Shown: positions 1-8,125 of the stretch, one piece after another
Position numbering within the stretch: the stretch's first letter is position 1
Layout of the letters: each line of letters starts with the position of its first letter
The notes under the pieces: generated by a model
Database searches by the model: none
Told to the model about the DNA's origin: nothing
What the model saw: the letters and a program-made list of their open reading frames with translations, nothing else
Assembly: GCF_026278345.1 (NCBI RefSeq)
Contig: NZ_CP111085.1
Location: forward strand, 1,624,001 to 1,688,000
DNA length: 64,000 bases
Origin: Tellurirhabdus rosea
Lineage (GTDB): Bacteria > Bacteroidota > Bacteroidia > Cytophagales > Spirosomataceae
Direction of reading: 5' to 3'
Translations under genes and position numbers: made by a program

Positions 1-110
1 TGGCTATTGGTGTCAGGAAGCCCGCAGTCCCCTAGTGCGGTTCTCAAGGCGTCCGTTATTCCGACAGCTAAGCGGCGGATTGAAATGATAATCCGTTGCC
101 CGGCTGTTGT
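1..110 (-). ncRNA. Candidate structured non-coding RNA (partial, at window edge)
   Basis: The 110 bases downstream of the small coiled-coil gene contain no ATG, GTG or usable reading frame on the minus strand, but show two hairpins: CGGATT pairing with AATCCG around an 8-base loop (about 77-96), and CCGCA pairing with TGCGG (about 24-42). In related genomes the pheT/coiled-coil genes are commonly followed by zapA, 6S RNA and rny, so 6S RNA is the first family to test. This is inference from position and foldability only; no family consensus was matched, and the element may continue beyond the edge. Confidence 0.27.
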
Positions 111-461
111 TTATGTCAAATTACCCAGGTAGGCAATACACCGGTCGATTTCGTCGATGTATACCGTCAATTGTTGCTTCAACTCGGCAATCGTCGCTGT
201 GTCGTTACGATTGTCACTTACAATTTTACTAAAATTTGTTGATTTTGAAAAAGATGACGGAATTGCCGCCGCTTTTTCCACTTTTTTCTGCAATTGGCGA
301 ATTTCCTGCTGCTGTTGCTGCAGGGTATTGTTCAGCCGTTCGTTCTCCGCCTGGAGCTGGCCCATGACACTCCGGGCAGCCTGCAGTTCACCCACCAGCC
401 GGGCAATTTTATTTTCCAGAAAATCAAACTGGGAAAAAATCGGGTAGTTGCCTGGTCCCAT
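111..461 (-). CDS. Small coiled-coil protein downstream of pheT
   Basis: A 116-residue soluble protein with no signal peptide or membrane segment. Residues about 12-65 form a heptad-rich, Gln/Glu/Leu-rich coiled coil including the run QQQQQ; residues 66-90 are Ser/Asn-rich and probably a linker, and the C-terminus (about 91-116) is a second short helix. It lies 141 bases downstream of pheT on the same strand, separated by an inverted repeat. The order pheT then a small coiled-coil protein is common in Bacteroidetes, often just before the division protein gene zapA, which suggests but does not prove a cell-division link. No defined family is recognised. Confidence 0.75.
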   Translation of the reverse strand: MGPGNYPIFSQFDFLENKIARLVGELQAARSVMGQLQAENERLNNTLQQQQQEIRQLQKKVEKAAAIPSSFSKSTNFSKIVSDNRNDTATIAELKQQLTVYIDEIDRCIAYLGNLT

Positions 462-498
462 GGTTGTACGGCGGATTAACGTGCGTCGGGTTAAAATT

Positions 499-602
499 GG
501 TTTATGGTTTAGGGTTTATAGTCTATGGTTTATAGTTGCTCTGCCAATCCGGGCTATGGCGAAGCAACTATAAATCTTAAACCCTAAACTATAAATCCTA
601 AA
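499..602. repeat. Inverted repeat of TTTATGGTTTAG-type words
   Basis: The left half is built from repeated words TTTATGGTTTAG, GGTTTATAGT and TTTATAGTTGC; the right half (563-602) carries the complements GCAACTATAAA, CTTAAACCCTAAAC and TATAAATCCTAAAC. Together they can form a long AT-rich stem around the loop at 541-562. It sits between two genes on the same strand (pheT and the coiled-coil gene), and the pheT stop codon adjoins the right arm. The same words return at 48111-48181. Confidence 0.85.
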
Positions 603-3032
603 CTACTTCCTGATTACAGCGCCCAGTTCCCGCTCAAAAGTCGCCATCAACCGCTGCATCGTCTTATCGATAACCGCATCGTTGAGGGTTTGGTTGGGAT
701 CCTGCAGAATAAAGCTTACGGAGTACGATTTCTTATCCTGCCCCAGATTCTCGCCTTCGTACACGTCGAAAACGTTGATGTCGCGCAGGAGTTTCCGCTC
801 CGCCTGACGGGCCAGACGCGAAATCTGGTCGTAGGTCACGGTCTTGTCCAGCACCAGCGACAGGTCGCGGCGCACTTCCGGGAAACGCGGCACCTCGGCA
901 AAGACGACCTTGCTGCTGTACTGTTTCACCAGATATTCCCAGTCGAAATCGGCGTAAAACACGGGCTGCTTGAGGTCCACGAGTTTGGCCAGCGACGGCT
1001 TCACGAGGCCCAGGGTCACGACCGGTTTTTTGTTGAGCCGGTACGTCAGGCCGTACTGGAACAGGGCCGGGTCGGCGGGTTCTGAATCCGTTACGGTGAG
1101 CCGCAGCGAGGTCAGCACTTTCTGCACCGCCGCCGCCAGATCGTGGTACTGCACCGGACGCCCCTTCGTCGCCCAGCTTTCGCTCTGGTCGTTGCCGACC
1201 ATCCACATACCCAGCCGCCGTTTTTCGACGTACTTTTCTCCGGCCTGGGAGTAAATCTTTCCAAATTCAAAAATCTTCAGGTCTTTCTGACGACGGTTGA
1301 GGTTGTAAACCAGCGTTTCCAGCCCCGAGAACAGCAGCGTCTGCCGCAGCACCGACAGGTCTTCGCTCAGCGGATTCAGCAGCGTCACGTCCGCATTCGG
1401 CAGCGTCGCCCGAATGGCTTCGTTCAGAGCCGGGCGCGTCATCGAATTGGTCATCGTTTCAAAAAAACCGTTGGCCGCCAGAACCTGGCTGATGCGGAAC
1501 TGCAGCGCATCTGGATCGGTCTCGGGAAAATCCGACAGAAAATCGGCCCGCAGCGAGTCCGACAGCGGCACATTGTCCACGCCGTAGATGCGCAGAATTT
1601 CTTCCACTACATCGGCCTCCCGTTCCACATCCACGCGGTAGGGCGGCACCAGCGCCGTAAATCCTTCGTCCGTCGCGTCCGCCAGCCGGATATCCAGACT
1701 TTCGAGGATGCGCCGGATTTCGGCCCGGTCGAGCGTGAGGCCGATCAGCCGGTCGATGTTCCGGTAACGCACCGGCACCGGCCGGTCGGCCACGGGGCTG
1801 GGGTACAGGTCCACCACCTCGGAGCTGACCGCGCCGCCCGCCACTTCCTGAATCAGCAGCGCCGCCCGTTGCAGGGCATACACCGGCAGATTCGGGTCCG
1901 TGCCCCGCTCAAAACGGAACGAGGCGTCGGTCTTCAGACCGTGCTTCTGCGACGTTTTCCGAATCCAGGCCGGATGAAAATAGGCGGATTCGAGGAAAAT
2001 GGCCGTGGTGCTTTCCGAAACGCCCGACGTCTTTCCGCCGAAAACGCCCGCAATGCACATCGGCTCGTCGGCGTTGCAAATCATCAGGTCCGAAGCCAGC
2101 AGCTTCCGCTCCACGCCGTCGAGGGTGACGAACGGCGTTCCTTCCGCCACCGTTTTGACGATGACCTGTCCGCCCGCGATGGCCGCCGCGTCGAAGGCGT
2201 GCAGCGGCTGACCGAGTTCGTGCTGCACGTAGTTAGTGATGTCCACCACGTTGTTGATCGGCGCCAGTCCGATGGCCTGCAGCCGTTTCTTGAGCCAGTC
2301 GGGCGATTCGGCGACCTTCAGGCCGGAGATCGTCAGACCGGCGTAACGCGGGCAGGCTTCCGGATTTTCGACGCGCACCTCCAGGGTCAGGTCGGTATTC
2401 GCCACCAAAAAAGCCTCCACCGACGGGCGGCGGACCTCCCGGTTCAGAACGGCTCTCAGGTCGCGGGCGACGCCCAGGTGCGAAGCGGCGTCGGCCCGGT
2501 TGGGCGTCAGGCCGATTTCAATGGTAAAGTCATCTTCCAGGCCAAAATAGGCCGCCGCCGGCGTACCGTTGGGCAGTTGAGCGACCGGACCGTTCGGGTC
2601 CAGCACGATAATGCCCGCATGGGAGGTTCCCAAGCCGATTTCGTCTTCGGCGCAGATCATGCCTTCCGAAGCCGCCCCGCGGATTTTGGCCTTTTTGATG
2701 ACGAACGGCTCCCCGCCCGTCGGGTACAGGGTAGCTCCGACCAGCGCCACGACCACCTTTTGTCCGGCGGCTACGTTCGGCGCGCCGCAGACGATGTTCA
2801 GCGGCTGGCTCTGTCCGGCGTCTACGGTGGTAATGCTCAGTTTATCGGCGTCGGGGTGTTTTTCGCAGGTCAGTACTTCTCCAATGACTACGCCTTTCAG
2901 CCCGCCCGGAACGGCTTCTACGGGTTCAATTCCTTCTACTTCCAGGCCAGTGCCGGTCAGCACCCGGCCAATTTCTTCGGGTGATTCCGGCAGGTCAATC
3001 AGCTGCTGCAGCCATTTATACGAAATCTTCAT
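603..3032 (-). CDS. pheT: Phenylalanine--tRNA ligase beta subunit
   Basis: This 809-residue protein is the beta chain of the alpha2-beta2 cytoplasmic phenylalanyl-tRNA synthetase, which charges tRNA-Phe. Domains in order: an N-terminal segment, an EMAP/OB-type tRNA-binding domain (about 43-155, with the typical HPDADKL and NIVCGAPN motifs), B3/B4 editing region (about 215-395), B5 (about 405-480), catalytic-core-like region, and a C-terminal anticodon-binding FDX-ACB domain (about 714-807). Full family length, no damage. The ATG start MKISYKWL is the canonical N-terminus. The alpha-chain gene pheS is not adjacent, as is usual in Bacteroidetes. A TATCTTTG box lies 52 bases upstream. Confidence 0.98.
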   Translation of the reverse strand: MKISYKWLQQLIDLPESPEEIGRVLTGTGLEVEGIEPVEAVPGGLKGVVIGEVLTCEKHPDADKLSITTVDAGQSQPLNIVCGAPNVAAGQKVVVALVGATLYPTGGEPFVIKKAKIRGAASEGMICAEDEIGLGTSHAGIIVLDPNGPVAQLPNGTPAAAYFGLEDDFTIEIGLTPNRADAASHLGVARDLRAVLNREVRRPSVEAFLVANTDLTLEVRVENPEACPRYAGLTISGLKVAESPDWLKKRLQAIGLAPINNVVDITNYVQHELGQPLHAFDAAAIAGGQVIVKTVAEGTPFVTLDGVERKLLASDLMICNADEPMCIAGVFGGKTSGVSESTTAIFLESAYFHPAWIRKTSQKHGLKTDASFRFERGTDPNLPVYALQRAALLIQEVAGGAVSSEVVDLYPSPVADRPVPVRYRNIDRLIGLTLDRAEIRRILESLDIRLADATDEGFTALVPPYRVDVEREADVVEEILRIYGVDNVPLSDSLRADFLSDFPETDPDALQFRISQVLAANGFFETMTNSMTRPALNEAIRATLPNADVTLLNPLSEDLSVLRQTLLFSGLETLVYNLNRRQKDLKIFEFGKIYSQAGEKYVEKRRLGMWMVGNDQSESWATKGRPVQYHDLAAAVQKVLTSLRLTVTDSEPADPALFQYGLTYRLNKKPVVTLGLVKPSLAKLVDLKQPVFYADFDWEYLVKQYSSKVVFAEVPRFPEVRRDLSLVLDKTVTYDQISRLARQAERKLLRDINVFDVYEGENLGQDKKSYSVSFILQDPNQTLNDAVIDKTMQRLMATFERELGAVIRK

Positions 3033-3083
3033 AAAGCAATCTACCTATAATCTCTTTGCTGGGTAAGCAATTGGGTTAAAACA

Positions 3084-3091
3084 CAAAGATA
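3084..3091 (-). promoter_or_regulatory. Promoter -7 box of pheT
   Basis: On the minus strand this reads TATCTTTG, an exact match to the Bacteroidetes -7 consensus TAnnTTTG, 52 bases before the pheT ATG. No good -33 TTTG is seen at the expected distance. Confidence 0.5.
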
Positions 3092-3106
3092 GGGGAAAAT
3101 AAGTCG

Positions 3107-3231
3107 GTAATAAGTCGTAAGTCGGTAAGCGGTCCGCCGCTGCGGTCGTAAGTCGCTCCGCCGGTTTCCGATTGAGGCGAAGCCGCTTACGACCGCAGCG
3201 GCGGACCGCTTATCGACTTACGACTTGTTGC
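3107..3231. repeat. Very long hairpin made of CTTACGACTTAC-type words
   Basis: Positions 3126-3152 and 3186-3212 are a perfect 27-base inverted repeat (core GGTCCGCCGC / GCGGCGGACC). Pairing continues outward with only G-T wobbles to about 3107 and 3231, giving a stem near 45 bp around a 33-base loop. Further copies of the word CTTACGACTTACCGACTTAC continue to 3268. It lies between the DUF1684 gene and the pheT promoter, both read on the minus strand, so it could end the first transcript. Confidence 0.92.
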
Positions 3232-3260
3232 AGACTTACGACTTACCGACTTACTACTTG

Positions 3261-3899
3261 TTACCGACCGCCCCCGAGCTTCTCTCCTGCTTTCACGGCG
3301 ACCGGAAGGGTGTTCTCTTTCGGCGGCAGCGGGCAGGCGTACTCGTGGTTAAAGGCGCAATAAGGGTGGTAAGCCGTGTTGAAATCGACTACCAGCCGGT
3401 TTTCCTTTACTTCGTCCTCTTCAAAGTCGATGTAGCGGCCCCCTCCGTAAGTTTCCTTTCCATTGGTCAGGTCCTTAAAGAGTAGAGACAGCGTCGTGCC
3501 GTGTTTCAGAAGAAGCACCCGGCAGACTTCGCCCTGCAGACTGAATACGGCATGGGCATATTTGGTATACACATCTTCCGAGCCGTCGCTCATCGGAATG
3601 ACCAGTCGCTGGGATTTGTCGGCAAAAGGTTCAATCCGGGCGGTGACCCGGTAGGCGGGGTCGGGGTCAAAATAAGAAAGCCCTTTAAACGCTTTCCTGT
3701 CCGTAATGGGTGATTCGGCGCTGGTTTGGTAAAAATCGTCCTTTTCTTTCCGCTTCCGGGCCAGTTCCTGCCGGTACGCTTCGGGGTCCGATACATCCGA
3801 AGAATTACCGCACGATGTCCCAAAAAAGCAGAAAAAATTTACCAAAAGAAAAAGTGAGCTGTTGGACCACAGCAATCGGGCAAAGAATTTACTTTTCAT
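3261..3899 (-). CDS. DUF1684 family lipoprotein
   Basis: A 212-residue predicted lipoprotein: hydrophobic signal at residues 1-29, lipobox GTSC with acylated Cys30, then an Arg/Lys-rich helix. The C-terminal half carries the DUF1684 hallmarks: a YGGGRYID segment, an acidic stretch, DFNTAYHPYCAFN, and CPLPPKENTLPV near the end. The biochemical role of this family is unknown. It is transcribed divergently from the sugar cluster that follows and probably ends in the large hairpin at 3107-3231. The signal peptide supports the chosen ATG. Confidence 0.9.
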   Translation of the reverse strand: MKSKFFARLLWSNSSLFLLVNFFCFFGTSCGNSSDVSDPEAYRQELARKRKEKDDFYQTSAESPITDRKAFKGLSYFDPDPAYRVTARIEPFADKSQRLVIPMSDGSEDVYTKYAHAVFSLQGEVCRVLLLKHGTTLSLLFKDLTNGKETYGGGRYIDFEEDEVKENRLVVDFNTAYHPYCAFNHEYACPLPPKENTLPVAVKAGEKLGGGR

Positions 3900-4003
3900 T
3901 TAATTACCAACGGGTTACAGAACCCGACAAGCGTTTCCTGCCGGGTCGTTTCCGGGCGGGTTTGAGGCCCGGAACTGGTTGAAGTGGCCTATTTGTATAG
4001 TTC

Positions 4004-4011
4004 TAACTTTA
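4004..4011 (+). promoter_or_regulatory. Possible promoter of the sugar cluster
   Basis: TAACTTTA is one base from TAnnTTTG and lies 75 bases before the first ATG of the cluster. A TTG at 3979-3981 could be the -33 element, although the 22-base spacing is long. Confidence 0.35.
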
Positions 4012-4086
4012 GCAACAGGGAAAAATATTAGTAACTTTCCCTATAATTTTCGGCGTTTTCATCCGCAGGAAGAACATTCCCTAAAT

Positions 4087-4458
4087 ATGGCTCAGCTACT
4101 CGAATTAAATACATTTTCTTCAGAATCCGGCAATCTCACCGTATTTGAAAAAATAATTCCGGGTACGATAAAACGGGTTTTCTACGTCCACGAAAACGCC
4201 GGCGAAATTGGCATCGGATACCGGCATCACAAAGCCTGGAGCGCGTTTATGTGCCTGAACGGGAGCTGCCGGATCTACGTCAACACCGGGGCGGGCGAAG
4301 AATTGTATGTTCTGGACGAGCCCCAGAAATGCCTCATTCTGGAACCGGGCGACTGGCGGAGAATCGACCGGATCGGCGAAGGGGCCGTTCTGCTGCAGCT
4401 TTCAAACGAAGTGTACGACCCCGCCGATTACATCTACGAAAAATACCAGCACGCATGA
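4087..4458 (+). CDS. FdtA/WxcM-like sugar 3,4-ketoisomerase (cupin)
   Basis: A 123-residue single cupin domain related to dTDP-4-keto-6-deoxyglucose 3,4-ketoisomerases. Its C-terminal segment, EPGDW then [16 protein letters not shown], is typical of that family. The catalytic region normally reads HAHK; here it is RHHK (residues 46-49), so the first histidine is replaced by arginine and the exact reaction is uncertain. The frame is open further upstream, but the extension is unlike the family and this ATG gives the expected N-terminus. Its stop overlaps the next start (ATGA), implying translational coupling with the aminotransferase. Probable product: a 3-keto sugar nucleotide. Confidence 0.85.
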   Translation: MAQLLELNTFSSESGNLTVFEKIIPGTIKRVFYVHENAGEIGIGYRHHKAWSAFMCLNGSCRIYVNTGAGEELYVLDEPQKCLILEPGDWRRIDRIGEGAVLLQLSNEVYDPADYIYEKYQHA

Positions 4459-5552
4459 TTCCATTTCTGGATTTATACCAGGTCAATGCCCCGCACCGGG
4501 CCCGCATTGAGGAGGCCATGCAGCGGGTAGTTCAGTCGGGCTGGTATATTCTGGGGAAAGAGGTGCGGCAGTTTGAAGAACAGTTTGCCGCTTATGTGGG
4601 CACCCGCCACTGCATCGGAGTCGCCAACGGCCTGGATGCCCTGACGCTGATTCTGAAAGCCTACGACTTTGCGGCCGACAGCGAGGTCATCGTGCCGGCC
4701 AACACCTACATCGCCTCCATCCTGGCCGTTACGCACGCGGGCCTGACGCCCGTGCTGGTCGAGCCCGACCTGCGGACTTACCTGATCGACCCGGCGTTGA
4801 TAGAGGCCCAAATCACCCCGCGGACCAAAGCCATTCTGGTAGTACACCTCTACGGCCGCTGCTGCGACATGAAGCCCATCCGGGCGCTGGCCGACCGATA
4901 CGGACTGAAAATCATTGAAGATGTGGCCCAGGCCCACGGCGCGCAGTACGAAGGCCGGATGGCCGGCAATCTGGGCGATGCGGCGGGGTTCAGTTTTTAT
5001 CCCGGCAAAAACCTCGGGGCACTCGGCGACGGCGGAGGCATCACCACCAGCGACGACCAGCTCGCCGACCGCCTGCGGCACCTGCGCAACTACGGTTCCA
5101 GCATCAAGTATTTCAACGACTACATTGGCCTCAACAGCCGCCTCGACGAATTGCAGGCCGCTATCCTGTCGGCCAAACTGCCGTTTCTGGAAGCCGAAAA
5201 CGAGCGCCGAAGAGGACTCGCCCGGCTTTACCTCGACGGGATTCGTCACCCGGACCTGACGCTCCCCCCGGCGGGCACGGCGGAACAGGACGCCTGGCAC
5301 CTGTTTGTCGTCCGCCATCCGAAGCGCGAAACGCTGGTGGACCACCTGAACCAGAACGGCGTTCAGACCGTCATTCATTACCCCGTGCCACCGCACCAGC
5401 AGCGGGCCTACGCCGCCTGGAACGGACTTCCGTTTCCCATTACGGAGCAGATTCACCGCGAAGTGGTCAGCCTGCCGCTCAGTCCGGTGCACCGCGAAGA
5501 GGATATTCAGCGGGTCATTGCGGTGATCAACCAATGTCCCTGCGAACGTTAG
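4455..5552 (+). CDS. DegT/DnrJ/EryC1 sugar aminotransferase (FdtB-like)
   Basis: A 365-residue PLP-dependent aminotransferase that would aminate the 3-keto sugar made by the upstream isomerase. Visible motifs: start MIPFLDLY typical of the family, GVANGLDAL (about 55-63), [10 protein letters not shown] with Asp156 contacting the PLP ring, and [14 protein letters not shown] with Lys185 as the PLP-binding lysine. The chosen ATG overlaps the previous stop by ATGA; the longer frame upstream is only the isomerase read in another frame. The isomerase/aminotransferase pair points to a dTDP-3-amino-3,6-dideoxyhexose (Fuc3N or Qui3N type), but no acetyltransferase is adjacent. Confidence 0.94.
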   Translation: MIPFLDLYQVNAPHRARIEEAMQRVVQSGWYILGKEVRQFEEQFAAYVGTRHCIGVANGLDALTLILKAYDFAADSEVIVPANTYIASILAVTHAGLTPVLVEPDLRTYLIDPALIEAQITPRTKAILVVHLYGRCCDMKPIRALADRYGLKIIEDVAQAHGAQYEGRMAGNLGDAAGFSFYPGKNLGALGDGGGITTSDDQLADRLRHLRNYGSSIKYFNDYIGLNSRLDELQAAILSAKLPFLEAENERRRGLARLYLDGIRHPDLTLPPAGTAEQDAWHLFVVRHPKRETLVDHLNQNGVQTVIHYPVPPHQQRAYAAWNGLPFPITEQIHREVVSLPLSPVHREEDIQRVIAVINQCPCER

Positions 5553-5624
5553 CCCGTTCCTCAACGCCCACGACCCTGCCCGGCCGGAACCGAATTCATT
5601 TTTCATTATTCATTATTCATCGCT

Positions 5625-6602
5625 GTGCTTCTCTCCGTCGTCATCCCCGTTTACAACAGTGAAACCACGCTGCCTCCGCTGCTGGAGCGACTGCAGACCG
5701 CCCTGTCGGCCTATGCGTTCGAGGTGGTGCTGGTCAACGACGGCAGCCGCGACCGTTCCGAGCAGGTGGCTATCCGGCTGGCCGAGCAGTACGAGAACGT
5801 CACGGCGGTTGCCCTGCGGCGTAATTTCGGCGAGTTCAACGCGGTGCTCTGCGGACTCAACTACGCCCGCGGCCGGTACACGGTCATTATTGACGACGAT
5901 TTCCAGAACCCGCCCGAAGAGATTCTGAAGCTGGTGCAAACGGCCGAAACGGGCGGTTACGACGTTGTCTACAGCTATTACGCCAGCAAGCAGCACCACT
6001 GGTTCCGCAACCTCGGCAGCCGCCTGACCAACGCCCTGGCGACCCATCTGCTCCAAAAGCCGAAAGACCTCTACCTGTCGAGCTTCAAGCTCATTCGCGA
6101 CGAGGTCGTGCGGGAAATCGTCCGGTACACGGGGCCGTATCCGTACATCGACGGACTCATTTTCCGCGTTACCCGGAATGTCGGGGCGGTGCAGGTGCAG
6201 CACGAAAAACGGCAGGAAGGCCGCTCCAACTACACGGTCGGCAAGCTCGTCTCGCTGTTTGTCAACGTGCTGGTTTGCTACTCGCCCCTGCCCCTGCGGG
6301 TGTTCACGCTGGCCGGAGCGGGCCTCTCCGGAAGTGGGCTGCTGGCCGGAACCGCCCTGCTGGCGGCGGCTCTGCTGGGCTACGGGGTAGCGGGCTGGCA
6401 GGTCGTTCTGTGCGCCCTGCTGCTGCTGACGGGCTTCGTGACCCTGTTTCTGGGCGTGATGAGCGAGTACCTCGGTAAACTGTTTATGGCCCAGAGTGGA
6501 CTCCCGGCTTTTGTAGTGAAAAAAGTGGTCCGTCGCCAGGCATCCGCCGCTCCGGTCGGGAGCAGCCGGGAGGCCGGGCGATTGCCAACTGACGACTTTT
6601 AG
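5625..6602 (+). CDS. GT2 glycosyltransferase with two membrane segments
   Basis: A 325-residue GT-A glycosyltransferase of the DPM1/ArnC/GtrB type. SVVIPVYNSE opens the nucleotide-binding fold, VLVNDGSRD follows at 36-43, and IIDDDFQNPPEE (about 88-99) holds the Asp motif for metal and nucleotide. The C-terminal quarter has two hydrophobic helices (about 228-258 and 260-282). Such enzymes move a sugar from a nucleotide to polyprenyl phosphate on the inner membrane face. The start is a GTG; no in-frame ATG exists before the conserved strand. It lies 72 bases after the aminotransferase and probably uses or partners its sugar product. Confidence 0.9.
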   Translation: MLLSVVIPVYNSETTLPPLLERLQTALSAYAFEVVLVNDGSRDRSEQVAIRLAEQYENVTAVALRRNFGEFNAVLCGLNYARGRYTVIIDDDFQNPPEEILKLVQTAETGGYDVVYSYYASKQHHWFRNLGSRLTNALATHLLQKPKDLYLSSFKLIRDEVVREIVRYTGPYPYIDGLIFRVTRNVGAVQVQHEKRQEGRSNYTVGKLVSLFVNVLVCYSPLPLRVFTLAGAGLSGSGLLAGTALLAAALLGYGVAGWQVVLCALLLLTGFVTLFLGVMSEYLGKLFMAQSGLPAFVVKKVVRRQASAAPVGSSREAGRLPTDDF

Positions 6603-6620
6603 GCGACTGACGCCCTTTTT

Positions 6621-7394
6621 ATGATCGGAAAACACGACGAATACGAAAAAATGTTTCGGCTGGAGCAGCGACTGTGGTGGTACCGCATCCTGCACGGCCG
6701 GGTGTTGCAGGCCATCGAAGCCCGGTTTGGCTCCCGCCGCGACCTCCGCATTCTGGATGCGGGCTGCGGCACGGGCGGGATGCTCAGTTCCCTGACCGAA
6801 GCGGGGTATACGGACCTGCGCGGCGTCGACGGCTCGGCCGATGCCGTGGACTTCTCCCGGCAGCGCGGCCTGAACGTGAGTCTGTTGAACCTGAACGATT
6901 TCGGCGGCTACGCACCCGGCGAAACCTACGACGTGATCGTCTGCAACGACGTGTTCTGCTACTTCGACGATGCGGGCCTGCGGACGCTGCTGCGCGAAAT
7001 GCGGAAACGGCTGGCTCCGGGCGGTGTGCTGATTTCCAACAACAACGCCTTCAACGTCTTCCGGGGCTCGCACGACCAGGCCGTGGGGAGCCAGCGGCGG
7101 TTTGTCCGGGCGGATTTCGAACGGTTTGCCCCAGAGGCCGGGCTGCGGATTGCCCATTCGACCTACTGGAGTCTGGCGCTCGCCCCGCTCATTCTGGCGA
7201 TCCGGCTCTGGCAGTCGTTTCAGTTGAAAGTGGGTCTGCAAAGTCCCGACCAGCCCGCTTCGGACGTCTATTTTCCGGGAAATATCATTAACGAAACGCT
7301 GTACCGGATTGTAAAAACCGAACAAACGGTGCTGCCCCGAACGCCTTTCGGAAGTTCGCTGTTTATGGTCCTGAGTCGGAGCAACGCCGATTAA
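6621..7394 (+). CDS. Class I SAM-dependent methyltransferase
   Basis: A 257-residue soluble methyltransferase. Motif I ILDAGCGTGG is at residues 44-53; an acidic post-I residue sits in RGVDGS, and YDVIVCNDVFCYF is the motif II region. The last third is hydrophobic and may contact membrane or lipid-linked substrate. It starts 18 bases after the glycosyltransferase and closes the cluster, so it probably methylates the cluster's sugar or glycan; that substrate is inferred from position only. Confidence 0.88.
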   Translation: MIGKHDEYEKMFRLEQRLWWYRILHGRVLQAIEARFGSRRDLRILDAGCGTGGMLSSLTEAGYTDLRGVDGSADAVDFSRQRGLNVSLLNLNDFGGYAPGETYDVIVCNDVFCYFDDAGLRTLLREMRKRLAPGGVLISNNNAFNVFRGSHDQAVGSQRRFVRADFERFAPEAGLRIAHSTYWSLALAPLILAIRLWQSFQLKVGLQSPDQPASDVYFPGNIINETLYRIVKTEQTVLPRTPFGSSLFMVLSRSNAD

Positions 7395-7399
7395 CTGCT

Positions 7400-7407
7400 T
7401 ACCTTTG
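7400..7407 (+). promoter_or_regulatory. Promoter -7 box of ribE
   Basis: TACCTTTG matches TAnnTTTG exactly, just after the methyltransferase stop and 73 bases before the ribE ATG. No clear -33 TTTG at the usual distance. Confidence 0.5.
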
Positions 7408-7435
7408 GCACCCTAACCGTTCCATTTGGTTTGTA

Positions 7436-7478
7436 GTTAATCAGCGCAATCCGTTAATCCGTGTAATCAGCGTTCAGA
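7436..7478 (+). repeat. Dispersed leader repeat upstream of ribE
   Basis: The leader carries TTAATCCGTGTAATC at 7454-7468, identical to 54304-54318 just before the YdjC-type gene. It ends in GTTCAGA immediately before the start codon, as a related element does before dtd (53236-53272). Confidence 0.7.
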
Positions 7479-7480
7479 AT

Positions 7481-8071
7481 ATGTTCACCGGCATCATCGA
7501 ATCCCTCGGCACCGTAACCGACATCATCCCCGAAGGGACCAACCTCACGTTTCGCCTCCAGGCCCCCATCGCCCCTGAGTTAAAAATAGACCAGAGCCTG
7601 AGCCACAACGGCGTCTGCCTCACCGTCACGTCCGTGGAAGGCGGGCAGTACACGGTCACGGCGGTGGACGAAACGCTCCGGAAAACGAATCTGGGCCGGT
7701 TGCAGGTCGGCAGCCGGGTCAATCTCGAACGCTGCATGCCCGCCAACGGCCGCTTCGACGGGCATATCGTGCAGGGGCATGTGGACCAGACGGCCGTTTG
7801 TACGAACGTGGCCGATATGGGCGGAAGCTGGCTGTTTGACTTCCAGTACGACCCGACGGTCGGCAACGTGACGGTCGAGAAAGGCTCCATCTGCATCAAC
7901 GGCGTCAGCCTGACCGTTTTCAATTCGGAAGCCGATTCGTTCCGCGTCACCATCATTCCGTACACGTACGAACACACCACCTTCCGGGACCTCCGGCCGG
8001 GCGACGTCGTCAATCTGGAGTTCGACATTGTGGGGAAATACATAAAAAAAATGCTGGCGCAGTACCGGTAA
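7481..8071 (+). CDS. ribE: Riboflavin synthase
   Basis: A 196-residue riboflavin synthase, which dismutates two 6,7-dimethyl-8-ribityllumazine molecules to riboflavin. It has the required N-terminus MFTGIIE, the first lumazine-binding barrel (1-97) with SHNGVCLTV, and the second barrel (98-196) with ICINGVSLTV, so the internal duplication is intact. Length and start are canonical. No other riboflavin gene is adjacent. It has its own -7 box upstream, and its leader contains a repeat shared with two other genes of the window. Confidence 0.97.
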   Translation: MFTGIIESLGTVTDIIPEGTNLTFRLQAPIAPELKIDQSLSHNGVCLTVTSVEGGQYTVTAVDETLRKTNLGRLQVGSRVNLERCMPANGRFDGHIVQGHVDQTAVCTNVADMGGSWLFDFQYDPTVGNVTVEKGSICINGVSLTVFNSEADSFRVTIIPYTYEHTTFRDLRPGDVVNLEFDIVGKYIKKMLAQYR

Positions 8072-8125
8072 GCGGGTTGAATCCGTTAATTTTACCGGTT
8101 AAAGAGTCAATTTGTTAACGATTGC

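Noticed and set aside
1143-2984. A long open frame on the plus strand opposite pheT
   Set aside because: It is a shadow of pheT: the protein is His/Arg/Gln-rich with no recognisable domain, as expected opposite GC-rich coding sequence.
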